Positions 46,966-57,179 of a stretch of DNA of 64,000 bases are shown piece after piece. The DNA lies in contig JAHCAG010000010.1 in the NCBI GenBank assembly GCA_019635015.1, positions 1-64,000 on the forward strand, in the 5' to 3' direction. The position numbers and the translations under genes are program-made. The notes below the pieces were generated by a model. That model worked only from the letters and a program-made list of their open reading frames with translations, was not told the origin of the DNA and ran no database searches. Position 1 is the stretch's first letter, and every line of letters starts with the position of its first letter. This DNA is from Burkholderiales bacterium. GTDB taxonomy: Bacteria; Pseudomonadota; Gammaproteobacteria; Burkholderiales; SG8-41.

Positions 46966-47053
46966 GCGGGCATGAATCTGGTGCTCATGGCCGGTGGCGA
47001 CATAGGCCCGGAAGTCGTCGCCGCCTGAGTTGTCCTTGCCGGCGGCGGGGCCA

Positions 47054-47083
47054 AAAAAAGCCGGCGCATGCGCCGGCTTTTTT
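47054..47083. terminator. Bidirectional terminator between the second racemase-like gene and dnaJ
   Basis: A fully palindromic 30-bp sequence: AAAAAA, GCCGGCGCA, TGCGCCGGC, TTTTTT. It ends 14 bp from the dnaJ stop and serves both converging transcripts. Confidence 0.93.
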
Positions 47084-47097
47084 GCGGCATGCAGCAG

Positions 47098-48234
47098 TTA
47101 CTCCGCGAAGAACTCCTTGACCCGGTCCATCCACGACTTTGCCCGCGGGTTGTGGCGCCCGGCGTCCTTGCTGCTGATGGCCTCGAATTCCTCCAGCAGT
47201 TCCCGCTGGCGCGGCGTCAGCTTGACCGGGGTCTCGACCACAACGTGGCACAGCAGGTCGCCATGGGTGGTGGAGCGCACGCCCTTGATGCCTTTGCCGC
47301 GCAGCCGGAAAACCTTGCCGCTCTGGGTCTCCGCGGGAATTTTTATTTTTGCATAGCCGTCGAGCGTCGGAATCTCGATTTCCCCGCCCAGCGCCGCGGT
47401 GGTGAAGGACACCGGCATCTCGCAATGCAGGTCATTGTGGTCGCGGGTGAACACGCCGTGGGGCTTGATCTGGATCACCACGTAGAGGTCGCCCGACGGC
47501 CCGCCGTTGACGCCGGCTTCGCCTTCGCCCGACAGCCGGATGCGGTCGCCCTCGTCGACACCCGCCGGAATCTTCACCGCGAGCGTCTTGTGTTTCTTGA
47601 CGCGGCCGCTGCCGGAGCAGGTGCCGCAGGGGTTGGCCACCATCTTGCCGGTGCCATGGCAGCGCGGGCAGGTCTGCTGGATCGAGAAGAAGCCCTGCTG
47701 CATGCGCACCTGGCCGTGGCCGCCGCAGGTGCTGCAGGTGGTGGGTTGGGTGCCCGGCTTGGCGCCGCTGCCGTGGCAGGTTTCGCATTCCTCCATTGCC
47801 GGGATGCGGATGCGGGTTTCGGTGCCGCGCGCGGCGTCCTCGAGCGTGACCTCGAGGTTGTAGCGCAGGTCGGCGCCGCGGTAGACAGTCGAACGGCCGC
47901 GTCCGCCGGCGGCACCGGCGCCGCCGAAGATGTCGCCGAAGATGTCGCCGAAGGCGTCGGCGAAACCGCCGAAACCGGCGCCCGCACCGGCGCCGCCGGC
48001 GGCCGAGGGATCGACACCGGCATGGCCGAACTGGTCATAAGCCGCGCGTTTCTGCGCGTCGGTCAGGACCTCGTAGGCTTCCTTGGCTTCCTTGAAATGC
48101 TCCTCGGCCTTGGGATTGTCCGGGTTGCGGTCCGGATGCCATTTCATCGCGAGCTTGCGGTACGCCTTTTTCAGGTCGTCCTCGGAGGCGTCGCGGTTGA
48201 CGCCGAGCACTTCGTAATAGTCTTTTTTTGCCAT
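47098..48234 (-). CDS. dnaJ: Chaperone DnaJ
   Basis: A 378-residue type I J-protein that delivers substrates to DnaK and stimulates its ATPase. The J domain starts [19 protein letters not shown] and has HPD in [10 protein letters not shown] Gly/Ala/Phe-rich linker follows, then four zinc motifs ([32 protein letters not shown]), then the substrate-binding C-terminal domains. Last gene of grpE-dnaK-dnaJ, 101 bp after dnaK, with a hairpin in the gap. Confidence 0.98.
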   Translation of the reverse strand: MAKKDYYEVLGVNRDASEDDLKKAYRKLAMKWHPDRNPDNPKAEEHFKEAKEAYEVLTDAQKRAAYDQFGHAGVDPSAAGGAGAGAGFGGFADAFGDIFGDIFGGAGAAGGRGRSTVYRGADLRYNLEVTLEDAARGTETRIRIPAMEECETCHGSGAKPGTQPTTCSTCGGHGQVRMQQGFFSIQQTCPRCHGTGKMVANPCGTCSGSGRVKKHKTLAVKIPAGVDEGDRIRLSGEGEAGVNGGPSGDLYVVIQIKPHGVFTRDHNDLHCEMPVSFTTAALGGEIEIPTLDGYAKIKIPAETQSGKVFRLRGKGIKGVRSTTHGDLLCHVVVETPVKLTPRQRELLEEFEAISSKDAGRHNPRAKSWMDRVKEFFAE

Positions 48235-48285
48235 TTGTTTTTCGTGAAGCGTTGGGCGCGGGGAGCAGGATGCAGAAAAGCAAAG

Positions 48286-48313
48286 GGGGTGAAGAGATTT
48301 TCCCCCTCACCCC
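48286..48313 (-). other. Hairpin between dnaK and dnaJ
   Basis: GGGGTGA and TCACCCC are perfect 7-bp complements with a 14-base spacer, inside the 101-bp dnaK-dnaJ gap. There is no T-tract, so it more likely stabilises or divides the mRNA than stops it. No heat-shock promoter is seen here, so dnaJ should depend on dnaK transcription. Confidence 0.4.
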
Positions 48314-48335
48314 TCAGGCCTTGCTCCCCATGCGG

Positions 48336-50267
<1,932 letters not shown>

Positions 50268-50310
50268 GTCTTTACCTCGTTTTTCAGAAATTGTTGCGCC
50301 GGATGTTTAT

Positions 50311-50340
50311 TTATAAGTCATTGATTTTATTCAATAAATT
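50311..50340 (+). repeat. AT-rich dispersed element, copy g
   Basis: TTATAAGTCATTGATTTTAT followed by TCAATAAATT. It has an 8-bp inverted repeat at its edges (ATTTATAA and TTATAAAT) and a central TTATTCAATAA palindrome. It lies in the dnaK 5' leader, 44 bp before the start codon. Confidence 0.62.
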
Positions 50341-50370
50341 ATAAATTCTTGGACCGGCCGTCTTGATTCG

Positions 50371-50400
50371 ATAACTGGGGCTGGACGCAGGTTTTTCAAG
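50371..50400 (-). promoter_or_regulatory. Sigma-32-type heat-shock promoter of dnaK
   Basis: On the minus strand CTTGAA (50395-50400) and CCCCAGTTAT (from 50380 down) are separated by 14 bp, close to the RpoH consensus. The -35 box overlaps the grpE stop codon. The start of dnaK is about 100 bp downstream. Confidence 0.72.
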
Positions 50401-50938
50401 CGTCCCGGGCCTTGGCCACGGTGACCAGCGCCGGCCGCACTACGCGGTCGTGCAGCACATAACCCTTCTGCAGCACCTGCACCACGGTATTGGGCTCGGC
50501 GTCGGACTCAACCATGCTGATTGCCTGGTGGCGGTGCGGATCGAATTTCTGGCCGGCCGGACTGACTTCGCTGAGCTTGAATTTTTCAAAGGCTGCGGTG
50601 AGCTGTTTCAGCGTCAGTTCGGCGCCGCTTTTGAGGCTTTCGACAGTGGCTGTTTCCACGGCCAGCGCCGCCTCCAGGCTGTCGCGCACGGCGAGCAGTT
50701 CGGTGGCGAAACCCTCCACGGCGTACTTGTGCGCGTTGGCGACGTCGGTCACCGCGCGTTTGCGGATGTTCTCGGTTTCGGCCTTGGCGCGCAGCCAGGC
50801 ATCATGGTGTTCCTGCGCATCGAGTTCGGCCTTGCGCAGCAGCTCTTCGGTCGATGGCATGACATCCGGTGCCGGCTTGTGGGCGGCGGCCGGTTCGGCG
50901 GTATTCTCGGGGTTCTGGTCCTGCGATTCCTGCGACAT
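50396..50938 (-). CDS. grpE: Nucleotide exchange factor GrpE
   Basis: A 180-residue partner of DnaK that releases ADP. The acidic, low-complexity N-terminus leads to a long helix (about residues 30-90, [20 protein letters not shown]). The beta-domain has [14 protein letters not shown] and [19 protein letters not shown], the family signature. Length is slightly below E. coli GrpE (197). It has its own sigma-32-type promoter. Confidence 0.97.
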   Translation of the reverse strand: MSQESQDQNPENTAEPAAAHKPAPDVMPSTEELLRKAELDAQEHHDAWLRAKAETENIRKRAVTDVANAHKYAVEGFATELLAVRDSLEAALAVETATVESLKSGAELTLKQLTAAFEKFKLSEVSPAGQKFDPHRHQAISMVESDAEPNTVVQVLQKGYVLHDRVVRPALVTVAKARDA

Positions 50939-50973
50939 GGCGGTTTGCGTGTGTTGATGGTTGAACCGTTTGC

Positions 50974-51001
50974 ATCTTGGGGCGGCCCGGATGATTTCAA
51001 G
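50974..51001 (-). promoter_or_regulatory. Sigma-32-type heat-shock promoter of grpE
   Basis: On the minus strand CTTGAA (50996-51001) and CCCCAAGAT (50974-50982) are 13 bp apart. The grpE start codon follows about 36 bp later. No CIRCE element is near it. Confidence 0.75.
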
Positions 51002-51013
51002 GCTTGCAGCGAT

Positions 51014-51043
51014 AATTTATAACCGTTTGTTTTTATTGTATTT
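51014..51043 (+). repeat. AT-rich dispersed element, copy f
   Basis: AATTTATAACCGTTTGTTTT followed by TATTGTATTT, ending at the base before the ATG of the hemerythrin gene. It shares ATAACCGTTTGTTTTTATTG with copy e. It leaves no room for a Shine-Dalgarno sequence. Confidence 0.65.
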
Positions 51044-51772
51044 ATGGTCACTCCGTCATCCCTCCACGACCTGCGCGGCGAGCGCTCCGCCGATCTGACC
51101 GGGGCCGCACTCGAGAGGGTGAAAAACGTGCGGCCGGGCGTCGCGGTGACGCTGCTGCTGTCCGCGGATCCCCGGCTGCTGATGGCGAGCCTCAACCTGC
51201 AGTTGCGCGAGAACCTGCACTGGGATGCCGTCGAGGCCGACGGTGCCTGGCGCGTCATCGTGCGCCACCGCGAAGACGCGGCGCCGGCTGACGTGCTGGC
51301 GCTGCTGGCAGCCGATCACAAGCGCATCGACGGCCTGCTGGCGCGGGCGCTGTCACTGCTCAACCGCGGAGAAACCGGGGCCGCGGTGCCGCTGCTGCGG
51401 GAATTCGCCGCCGCACTGAAACGGCATGTCGGATTCGAGGACGGTGAACTGGCCGCAGGCCTCGGCGCGTCGCGGGCCGCGGCCGATGAACCGCCGGCCG
51501 TGATGCTGCGCGAACACGGCGAAATCGGGCAGCAGCTACTGCTGGTGGAGGAGATTCTGGCGACTGACCCTGTCGACGGCTCCGAACTGGCGGTTTATTG
51601 CGCCATCCTCTCCGGCACCCTGGCTAAGCATGAATACCGCGAGGAGCACAGCCTGTTTCCGCTGTGGCGGTCGGCACTGATGCGGCGCGGCAGCGATGAA
51701 CGGGCTGATCTGCTGGAGAAGGCGGTGGCAGCGCTGCGTGGCCGGGATGTTTCAGGTGCGGCGGCTTTGTGA
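51044..51772 (+). CDS. DUF2249 and hemerythrin-like (HHE) two-domain protein
   Basis: A 242-residue cytoplasmic protein. Residues 1-85 are a DUF2249/SirA-like domain (LHDLRGERSADLTGAALERV). Residues about 90-235 are a four-helix hemerythrin domain with likely iron ligands in ADHKRIDGLL, RHVGFEDGEL, REHGEIGQQ and HEYREEHSLFPLW. Hemerythrin domains bind a di-iron centre and act in O2, NO or iron sensing, or in repair of iron-sulfur centres. The DUF2249 pairing is known mainly from denitrifying and redox-sensing contexts, but nothing in the neighbourhood confirms this. It overlaps the convergent LysR gene by 21 bp. Confidence 0.88.
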   Translation: MVTPSSLHDLRGERSADLTGAALERVKNVRPGVAVTLLLSADPRLLMASLNLQLRENLHWDAVEADGAWRVIVRHREDAAPADVLALLAADHKRIDGLLARALSLLNRGETGAAVPLLREFAAALKRHVGFEDGELAAGLGASRAAADEPPAVMLREHGEIGQQLLLVEEILATDPVDGSELAVYCAILSGTLAKHEYREEHSLFPLWRSALMRRGSDERADLLEKAVAALRGRDVSGAAAL

Positions 51773-52654
51773 TTCCTCGGTCAGCCAATTCACCAGCGCC
51801 GCGATCTCGGGCTGCAGTGTCTTGCCGGCTGGGTACAGCGCATAGTAGGACAGGTCGGCGGGTATGCTGTGCCCGAACAGCCGCACCAGCCGGCCCACGG
51901 CCAGGTCTTCTTCCACCAGCACATCGCGGGCAAGTGCCACGCCCTGGCCACCGATTGCCGCGCTGAGCAGGAGGCCGGCATCGCTGAATTCGGTGCCGTG
52001 CGCCAGCGGCGGATTTTTCAGGCCTGCGCCGCGGAACCACTGTGCCCAAGGGTCGCGCGGCGAACGCAGCAGGGTGGCATGGGCCAGGTCGCGCGGGGTC
52101 TTCAGTTTGTGTCTGGCCTTGTAGGACGGGTTGCAGACCGGAAAAATGCGCACCGGCATCAGCCGGGTTTTCCTGAAGCCGCGCCAGTCACCGCTCCGGC
52201 AGTAGCGGATGGCAAGATCGACCTCGCCGGATCGCAGGTCGGCCAGTTCATTGAGCGCGGTGTGGTGCACCGCGCGGATTTCGAGGCGGGCATTGCCGTG
52301 CTGTTCGTAATAGCCGTGCAGGCGGTGGGCCAGCCATTTGTTGGCGAGCGCCGTCGATACGTTGATGCGGATGGTTTTGTGCCGGTCCCGCGACAGGCGG
52401 GAAGAGGCGGAGCGCAGGATCAGCAGCGCATCCAGCACGGCCTCGAGAAACACCTCGCCTTCATGTGTAAGCGCCAGATTCTGCTTGTTGCGGATGAAGA
52501 ATTTGGTGTCGTAATGCTGTTCAAGCAGCTTGATGCGGTGGCTCACCGCGCTGGCGGTGACGCAGAGTTCGCGCGCAGCCCTGGCGAAACTGTGCAGCCG
52601 CGCCGCAGCCTCGAAGGCGACGAGAGTGTTCAGAGGCGGCAGGCCGGTCGACAT
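51752..52654 (-). CDS. LysR-type transcriptional regulator, GcvA-like
   Basis: A 300-residue regulator. ATG 52654 gives MSTGLPPLNTLVAFEAAARL, the usual GcvA-type start. The winged helix-turn-helix spans residues 8-65 (FARAARELCVTASAVSHRIK). The rest is the periplasmic-binding-like effector domain. It is divergent from an SDR-Bug-MmgE/PrpD set with a 152-bp gap, so it probably controls those genes and itself in response to a small acid. Confidence 0.92.
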   Translation of the reverse strand: MSTGLPPLNTLVAFEAAARLHSFARAARELCVTASAVSHRIKLLEQHYDTKFFIRNKQNLALTHEGEVFLEAVLDALLILRSASSRLSRDRHKTIRINVSTALANKWLAHRLHGYYEQHGNARLEIRAVHHTALNELADLRSGEVDLAIRYCRSGDWRGFRKTRLMPVRIFPVCNPSYKARHKLKTPRDLAHATLLRSPRDPWAQWFRGAGLKNPPLAHGTEFSDAGLLLSAAIGGQGVALARDVLVEEDLAVGRLVRLFGHSIPADLSYYALYPAGKTLQPEIAALVNWLTEESQSRRT

Positions 52655-52702
52655 CCGCAGCGCAACATGAAAATAAATTGGGGCAGAGCAAACATTTTTC
52701 GC

Positions 52703-52730
52703 TTTACCGGGGTGGGTGCACACCTATTAT
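52703..52730 (+). promoter_or_regulatory. Probable promoter of the SDR-Bug-PrpD genes
   Basis: TTTACC and TATTAT are spaced 16 bp. A small palindrome GGTGCACACC lies between them and could be part of the LysR binding site. The -10 box ends 76 bp before the SDR start codon. Confidence 0.45.
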
Positions 52731-52806
52731 ATTCGCGGCTCCGGCCCGGTCCCGCTGTGGAGCTGCGGCCATCGATGCATCAAGGATTCAAAATCATGGA
52801 GACGCA

Positions 52807-53598
52807 ATGGATCTGAACCTGAAGGGACGCACCGCGTTCATCACCGGCGCCAGCCGCGGCATTGGCCGCTCGATCGCCGTTGCGCTGGCGGCGGAGGGGG
52901 TCAACCTCGGCCTGTTCGGCCGCGACATGGTGCGCATCAACGCAGTGGCCGCCGAACTGCGCGGGAAATACCCGCAGCTGCGGATTGCCACGGTCGAATT
53001 GGATGTGGCCGACGCTGCAGCCATCAAACCCGCAGTGGAGAAGGCGATTGCCGAACTGGGTGTCGTCGATATCCTGGTCAACTGCGCGGGTGGCGCCTAT
53101 CGTGGTCGCCTTGCCGAAATTCCGGATCACCTGTGGGAGGAGTATTTCGCGGTGAAGCCGCTGGGCCTGATCCGCATGACCCGCGAGACCATGCCGTACC
53201 TGAAGAAATCGACCCAGGGCCGGGTAATCCACATGTCAGGCACACGGGGGCGCGAGCCGCACGGCGTGCAGGTGATGTCGGGTCCGATCAACCTCGGCAC
53301 TCTCAGCATCACCAAGGCGATGGCCAACGAATTCGGACCCGCCGGCGTGACCGTCAATGCAATATGTCCCGGTTCTACCGACACCGGCCGCTGGACCGAA
53401 CTGGTCGGTATCCGGGCGAAGGAAAAAAACATCTCCCTCGCCGAGGCCGAGAAGGAACTGACCGCCGACGTGCCGATGGGGCGGGTGGTGAAGCCCGAAG
53501 ACGTCGCCGACCTGACGGTGTTCCTCGCTTCGGCGCGGGCGGCGATGATCAACGGTTGTGCAATCAATGTAGACGGAGGACGCAGTCGTGCGATCTGA
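52807..53598 (+). CDS. Short-chain dehydrogenase/reductase family protein, atypical active site
   Basis: A 263-residue Rossmann protein. ATG 52807 has GGAG five bases upstream. The cofactor motif TGASRGIG (13-20) and NCAGG (92-96) are intact, so NAD(P) should bind. The serine S144 (HMSGTRG) is present. Where YxxxK should follow, the sequence is SGPIN (158-162), so both catalytic Tyr and Lys appear to be replaced; the next helix (LSITKAMANEF) aligns well, which fixes the register. The end overlaps the Bug gene by 11 bp. Substrate unknown; the context suggests a carboxylic-acid pathway. Confidence 0.85.
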   Translation: MDLNLKGRTAFITGASRGIGRSIAVALAAEGVNLGLFGRDMVRINAVAAELRGKYPQLRIATVELDVADAAAIKPAVEKAIAELGVVDILVNCAGGAYRGRLAEIPDHLWEEYFAVKPLGLIRMTRETMPYLKKSTQGRVIHMSGTRGREPHGVQVMSGPINLGTLSITKAMANEFGPAGVTVNAICPGSTDTGRWTELVGIRAKEKNISLAEAEKELTADVPMGRVVKPEDVADLTVFLASARAAMINGCAINVDGGRSRAI

Positions 53599-54565
53599 AT
53601 CCCTGATTTCCATAATCTGTGCGGCGATTGCCGCGACCCTGCTGCCGGCCTTCCCGGCGGCTGCGCAGAATTTTCCCGAACGTTCCCTGCGGCTGGTGGT
53701 GCCGCTGGCACCGGGCGGCGGCAATGACGGCGCGGCGCGCGTGGTTGCCAATGCGTTGAGCAAACGCTTCGGGCAGCAGGTGATCGTCGACAACCGGCCC
53801 GGCGGCGGTTCGATCATCGCCTCGCAGCTGGTGCTGGCCCAGCCTGCCGACGGCCACACGCTGTACCTGTTCAGCACCAACGTCAGCATGGCGCCGCTGC
53901 TGCACGCCAAGATGCCTTTCGATACTCTTCGCGACTTTGCGCCGATGAGCCGCATCGGCATTTCGCCGGGCGGCCTGATCGTCCATCCCTCCCTGCCCGT
54001 GCACAAGGTTTCCGACCTGGTTGCACTGGCGAAGGCGCGGCCGGAGCAGATCGCCTTCGGCTCGTCGGGTCCGGGAGGAGGCTCGCACCTCGGTGGAGAA
54101 CTGTTCAACCTGCTGGCCAAGGTCAAACTTCTGCATGTGCCGTACAAGGGCAGCGCCATGGCCACCACCTCGGTGCTCAGCGGTGAAACCCAGGTCGCGT
54201 TCAACAATCCGACGTCATCGATGCCGCACATCAAGGCGGGACGCCTGCGACTGGTTGCGGTGACCACGGCGAAGCGCTGGCCGCTGATCCCGGACACGCC
54301 GACGATTGCCGAATCCGGCGTGCGCGGCTACGAGCACCTGATCTGGAACGGGCTCGCGGTGCGCGCCGGCACCCCGCAGCCGGTGTTTGACCGCCTCTAT
54401 GCCGAACTGATCGAGGCGCTCAAGCTGCCGCAGCTTGCTCAGCTGCTGGCGCACGACAGCGCGCTGCCGTCGCCGGAGACACCGCAGGCGTTCATGAGCT
54501 TTCTCGAGAGCGAGCAGAAGAAATGGCGGCCCGTGGTCAAGCAGGCCGGCATTTCCGCGCTCTGA
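53588..54565 (+). CDS. Bug-type (TctC) tripartite tricarboxylate transporter substrate-binding protein
   Basis: A 325-residue periplasmic binding protein. The GTG start at 53588 has GGAGGA seven bases upstream. A signal peptide (SLISIICAAIAATLLPAFPA, cut after AAA) precedes the Bug fold with FPERSLRLVVPLAPGGGND, IVDNRPGGGSIIA, FGSSGPGGGSHLGGELF and the late TIAESGVRGYEHLIWNGL. Bug proteins bind small acids (tricarboxylates, nicotinate, phthalate and others). The membrane partners TctA and TctB are absent, as is common for orphan Bug proteins. It is co-transcribed with the SDR and MmgE/PrpD. Confidence 0.93.
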   Translation: MRSESLISIICAAIAATLLPAFPAAAQNFPERSLRLVVPLAPGGGNDGAARVVANALSKRFGQQVIVDNRPGGGSIIASQLVLAQPADGHTLYLFSTNVSMAPLLHAKMPFDTLRDFAPMSRIGISPGGLIVHPSLPVHKVSDLVALAKARPEQIAFGSSGPGGGSHLGGELFNLLAKVKLLHVPYKGSAMATTSVLSGETQVAFNNPTSSMPHIKAGRLRLVAVTTAKRWPLIPDTPTIAESGVRGYEHLIWNGLAVRAGTPQPVFDRLYAELIEALKLPQLAQLLAHDSALPSPETPQAFMSFLESEQKKWRPVVKQAGISAL

Positions 54566-54573
54566 GGACTGCC

Positions 54574-55983
54574 ATGAACCAACCGGGCGCAGATCCCGAG
54601 GCGGTGGAAACCGCGGGCGCGACCGCGGTGCTGGCTGCGTATGTCGCCGGACTCCGTTACGAAGACTTGCCGCAGGCGGTTGTCGAAAAAACCCGGGCCT
54701 GCGTGCTTGATACCCTGGGCTGCATGCTCTTTGGTTCGACGCTGCCGTGGACGCGCATCGTTGCCGACGTGGCGCGCGAGGAGGGTGGGGCCGCCCAGTC
54801 CTTGCTGGTCGGCAGCACGGAGCGCCTGTCGGTGCCGCAGGCGGTGCTGGTCAACAGCACGGCCGGCCACGGTTTCGAGCTCGACGATGCGCACACCCGC
54901 GCATCGATGCACGCGGGCTCGATTGCGGTGGCTGTTGCGCTGGCGCTGTCCGAATGGCGCGCCCCGGTGTCGGGCCGCGAATTCGTCACCGCAATTGTTG
55001 CCGGCTACGAGGCAGGCCTGCGTGTCGGTATCACCGGCGCGGGACAGATTTTCAAACGCGGCTTTCATTCGGCGGCGGTATGCGGTGTTTTTGTCGCCGC
55101 CGCGACCGCGGCGCGGCTGCTCGGTCTCGATGCGGCGCAGACGCGGCATGCCTTCGGCATCGCCGGTTCGATGGCGTCAGGCCTGATGGCGGCGCAGGAG
55201 GGCGCGATGGTCAAGCGCCTGCATGCCGGACAGGCAGCGAAAAACGGCGTCACCGCCGCGCTGCTCGCCCGTCGCGGATTTACCGGCATCACCAATGTGC
55301 TGGAGGCGCCGTTCGGCGGCTTTTTCAGCTCGATGACCGAGCATCGCGAGCTTGGCGAACTGACCGCGGGGCTGGGCACGACATGGGAAACCCTGGCCCT
55401 GGGCTTCAAGCCGTACGCGACCGCCGGGGCTTGCCACCCCGCCTTGGCGCTGCTCGATGCCCTGATGGCTGCGCACGGCCTGAGCGCGGACGATATCGGG
55501 GCGATTGCCGTTGAATGCACGACCCATTGCCGCGACCATGTGGCCTGGCCCTATGTGCCGCAGGGCGTGGCTTCGGCGCAGATGAACATCTATTACGCGC
55601 TGTCGGTGATGGCGCTGGAGCGTGCCGCGATGGTTGCCCAGTTTGACGGGGCAAAGCTGGCAGATCCGCGGATACTCGATTACATGAAGCGCATCCGCGT
55701 CGATGTCGACGCGGCCTTCGATGCCATGGGCAATGCCTTCCGCTACGCGACGCGCATTACGCTGACGACGCGGCGCGGCGAACGGCTGGTGCGCGAAACG
55801 CTGCATCGTCCGGGTTCGCCGGATGCGCCGCTCGACGCCGCGCAGCTGTCACTGAAGTTCGACCAACTCGCAGGACATGTGCTCGATACCGGTGGCCGCG
55901 AGCGCCTGCGCGCGGCGGTTGTTTCCCTGGAGCGTTTGCCGACCCTGCAGCCGCTGATCGATGCGCTGCAGATGAATTCATAA
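54574..55983 (+). CDS. MmgE/PrpD family protein
   Basis: A 469-residue protein of the MmgE/PrpD fold (2-methylcitrate dehydratase and relatives). ATG 54574 has GAGG just upstream. Characteristic parts: RACVLDTLGCMLFGS, VNSTAGHGFELDDAH with the conserved Asp-His, IVAGYEAGLRVG, KRLHAGQAAKNGVTAALLA, and YATAGACHPALALLDALM. Members dehydrate hydroxy-acids such as 2-methylcitrate or isomerise itaconate-type acids; without prpB or prpC nearby the methylcitrate cycle is not supported. Its position 8 bp after a Bug protein suggests a dedicated acid pathway. The stop codon lies within AT-rich element copy h. Confidence 0.9.
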   Translation: MNQPGADPEAVETAGATAVLAAYVAGLRYEDLPQAVVEKTRACVLDTLGCMLFGSTLPWTRIVADVAREEGGAAQSLLVGSTERLSVPQAVLVNSTAGHGFELDDAHTRASMHAGSIAVAVALALSEWRAPVSGREFVTAIVAGYEAGLRVGITGAGQIFKRGFHSAAVCGVFVAAATAARLLGLDAAQTRHAFGIAGSMASGLMAAQEGAMVKRLHAGQAAKNGVTAALLARRGFTGITNVLEAPFGGFFSSMTEHRELGELTAGLGTTWETLALGFKPYATAGACHPALALLDALMAAHGLSADDIGAIAVECTTHCRDHVAWPYVPQGVASAQMNIYYALSVMALERAAMVAQFDGAKLADPRILDYMKRIRVDVDAAFDAMGNAFRYATRITLTTRRGERLVRETLHRPGSPDAPLDAAQLSLKFDQLAGHVLDTGGRERLRAAVVSLERLPTLQPLIDALQMNS

Positions 55984-56010
55984 CTAATTGATTTTATTGA
56001 TATTTTAATC
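55980..56010 (+). repeat. AT-rich dispersed element, copy h
   Basis: ATAACTAATTGATTTTATTG followed by ATATTTTAATC. It contains the stop codon of the MmgE/PrpD gene and fills most of the 40-bp gap to the convergent hemH. A small ATGCCC-C-GGGCAT hairpin follows. Confidence 0.6.
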
Positions 56011-56023
56011 CATGCCCCGGGCA

Positions 56024-57115
56024 TTATTGCCTGGCGCCGAGCTGCAGCGCGCGGTCCCGTGAGGCTTTGAGATTCTCTGCTGTCGCAGGGTTGTTCCAGC
56101 CGAGCAGGTTTTTCAGCGTGATGTCGGTCAGTGCGTGCAGCCAGTCGTCACGTTCGTTGAGGCAGGGGATGTAATGCAGTTCCTTGCCGCCGGCCTTGAG
56201 GAACTCGACTTTCGCTTCGATCGCGATTTCTTCCAGGGTTTCCAGGCAGTCGGACACGAAACCGGGGCAGGCGACGTCGACGCGCCCTGTTTTTTTCTTT
56301 GCCAGATCGCTGATCATTTCCGCGGTGTACGGCTTCAGCCACTCGGCGCGGCCGAAGCGTGACTGGAAGGCGATGGTGTAGAAGTCGGGCTTGAGGCCGA
56401 TCTGCTCGGCAATCAGGCGGCCGGTCTTCAGGCATTCGCAGTGGTAAGGGTCGCCCTGATCCAGCGTGCGCCGCGGCACGCCGTGGAAACTCAGCACCAG
56501 GTGGTCGCCGCGGCCGTTTTTGACCCAGTCATCACTGATGCTTTGCGCCACGGCCTTGATGTAGCCCTCGTGGTCGTGAAAATGTTTCACGGTGCGCAGC
56601 GCCGGCTGGTTGCGCATCCGGCCGAGGACGGCATATGCGGCATTGAAAACGGTGGCCGTGGTGCTGGCCGAATACTGGGGATACAGCGGCAGCAGCAGGA
56701 TGCGGTCGCAGCCCCGTGCCTTCAGTGATTCCATTTTTTCGCGTATCGAGGGCTGGCCGTAGCGCATCGCGTACTCGACCACATGCGGCTGCTTCAGGCG
56801 TTCGCCAAGGTAGCCCTGCAGCATCGTTGCCTGTTTTTCGGTATGAACTTTCAGCGGCGAGCCCTCCGGGGTCCATACCTGGGCGTAACGTGCGGCCGAG
56901 GCCTTGGGTCGCAGCGTCAGCACGAAGAGGTTGAGGATCAGCCACCACACCGGCCGCGGAATCTCGACGACGTACGGATCGGAGAGGAATTCGCGAAGGT
57001 AGCTGCGCACCGCAGCGGCGGTGGGCGCTTCGGGCGACCCGAGGTTGACCAGCAGGATGCCGATTTTGGGCGCGCTGCCGTGGGTGTATGGGGGCTCTTT
57101 GGGGAAATGGGGCAT
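56024..57115 (-). CDS. hemH: Ferrochelatase
   Basis: A 363-residue enzyme that inserts Fe2+ into protoporphyrin IX at the inner membrane. It opens with [20 protein letters not shown]; the catalytic region has [20 protein letters not shown] (active-site His) and [15 protein letters not shown] with the conserved late [15 protein letters not shown] (conserved Glu). Length is usual for betaproteobacteria. The 64 bp between it and hrcA (same strand, upstream) holds three imperfect heptad units. Confidence 0.97.
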   Translation of the reverse strand: MPHFPKEPPYTHGSAPKIGILLVNLGSPEAPTAAAVRSYLREFLSDPYVVEIPRPVWWLILNLFVLTLRPKASAARYAQVWTPEGSPLKVHTEKQATMLQGYLGERLKQPHVVEYAMRYGQPSIREKMESLKARGCDRILLLPLYPQYSASTTATVFNAAYAVLGRMRNQPALRTVKHFHDHEGYIKAVAQSISDDWVKNGRGDHLVLSFHGVPRRTLDQGDPYHCECLKTGRLIAEQIGLKPDFYTIAFQSRFGRAEWLKPYTAEMISDLAKKKTGRVDVACPGFVSDCLETLEEIAIEAKVEFLKAGGKELHYIPCLNERDDWLHALTDITLKNLLGWNNPATAENLKASRDRALQLGARQ

Positions 57116-57122
57116 GGAGGGG

Positions 57123-57143
57123 TAAGCGGTAAGCAGTGAGTGG
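57123..57143 (+). repeat. Short heptanucleotide array upstream of hemH
   Basis: TAAGCGG, TAAGCAG and TGAGTGG stand in a row, beginning eight bases from the hemH start codon. They are the same kind of unit as in the arrays between nadK and recN. Confidence 0.6.
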
Positions 57144-57179
57144 CAAGGGGATGGGGTTGTTGTCCCCGTGAGGCCTTGC

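Noticed and set aside
52655..52806. A clear LysR binding site (T-N11-A) in the divergent gap
   Set aside because: Several loose matches exist, none clearly better than chance, so only the promoter and a small palindrome are reported.
54657..55806. Minus-strand frames opposite the MmgE/PrpD gene
   Set aside because: Shadow frames with no motif; the plus-strand gene is complete and in an operon.
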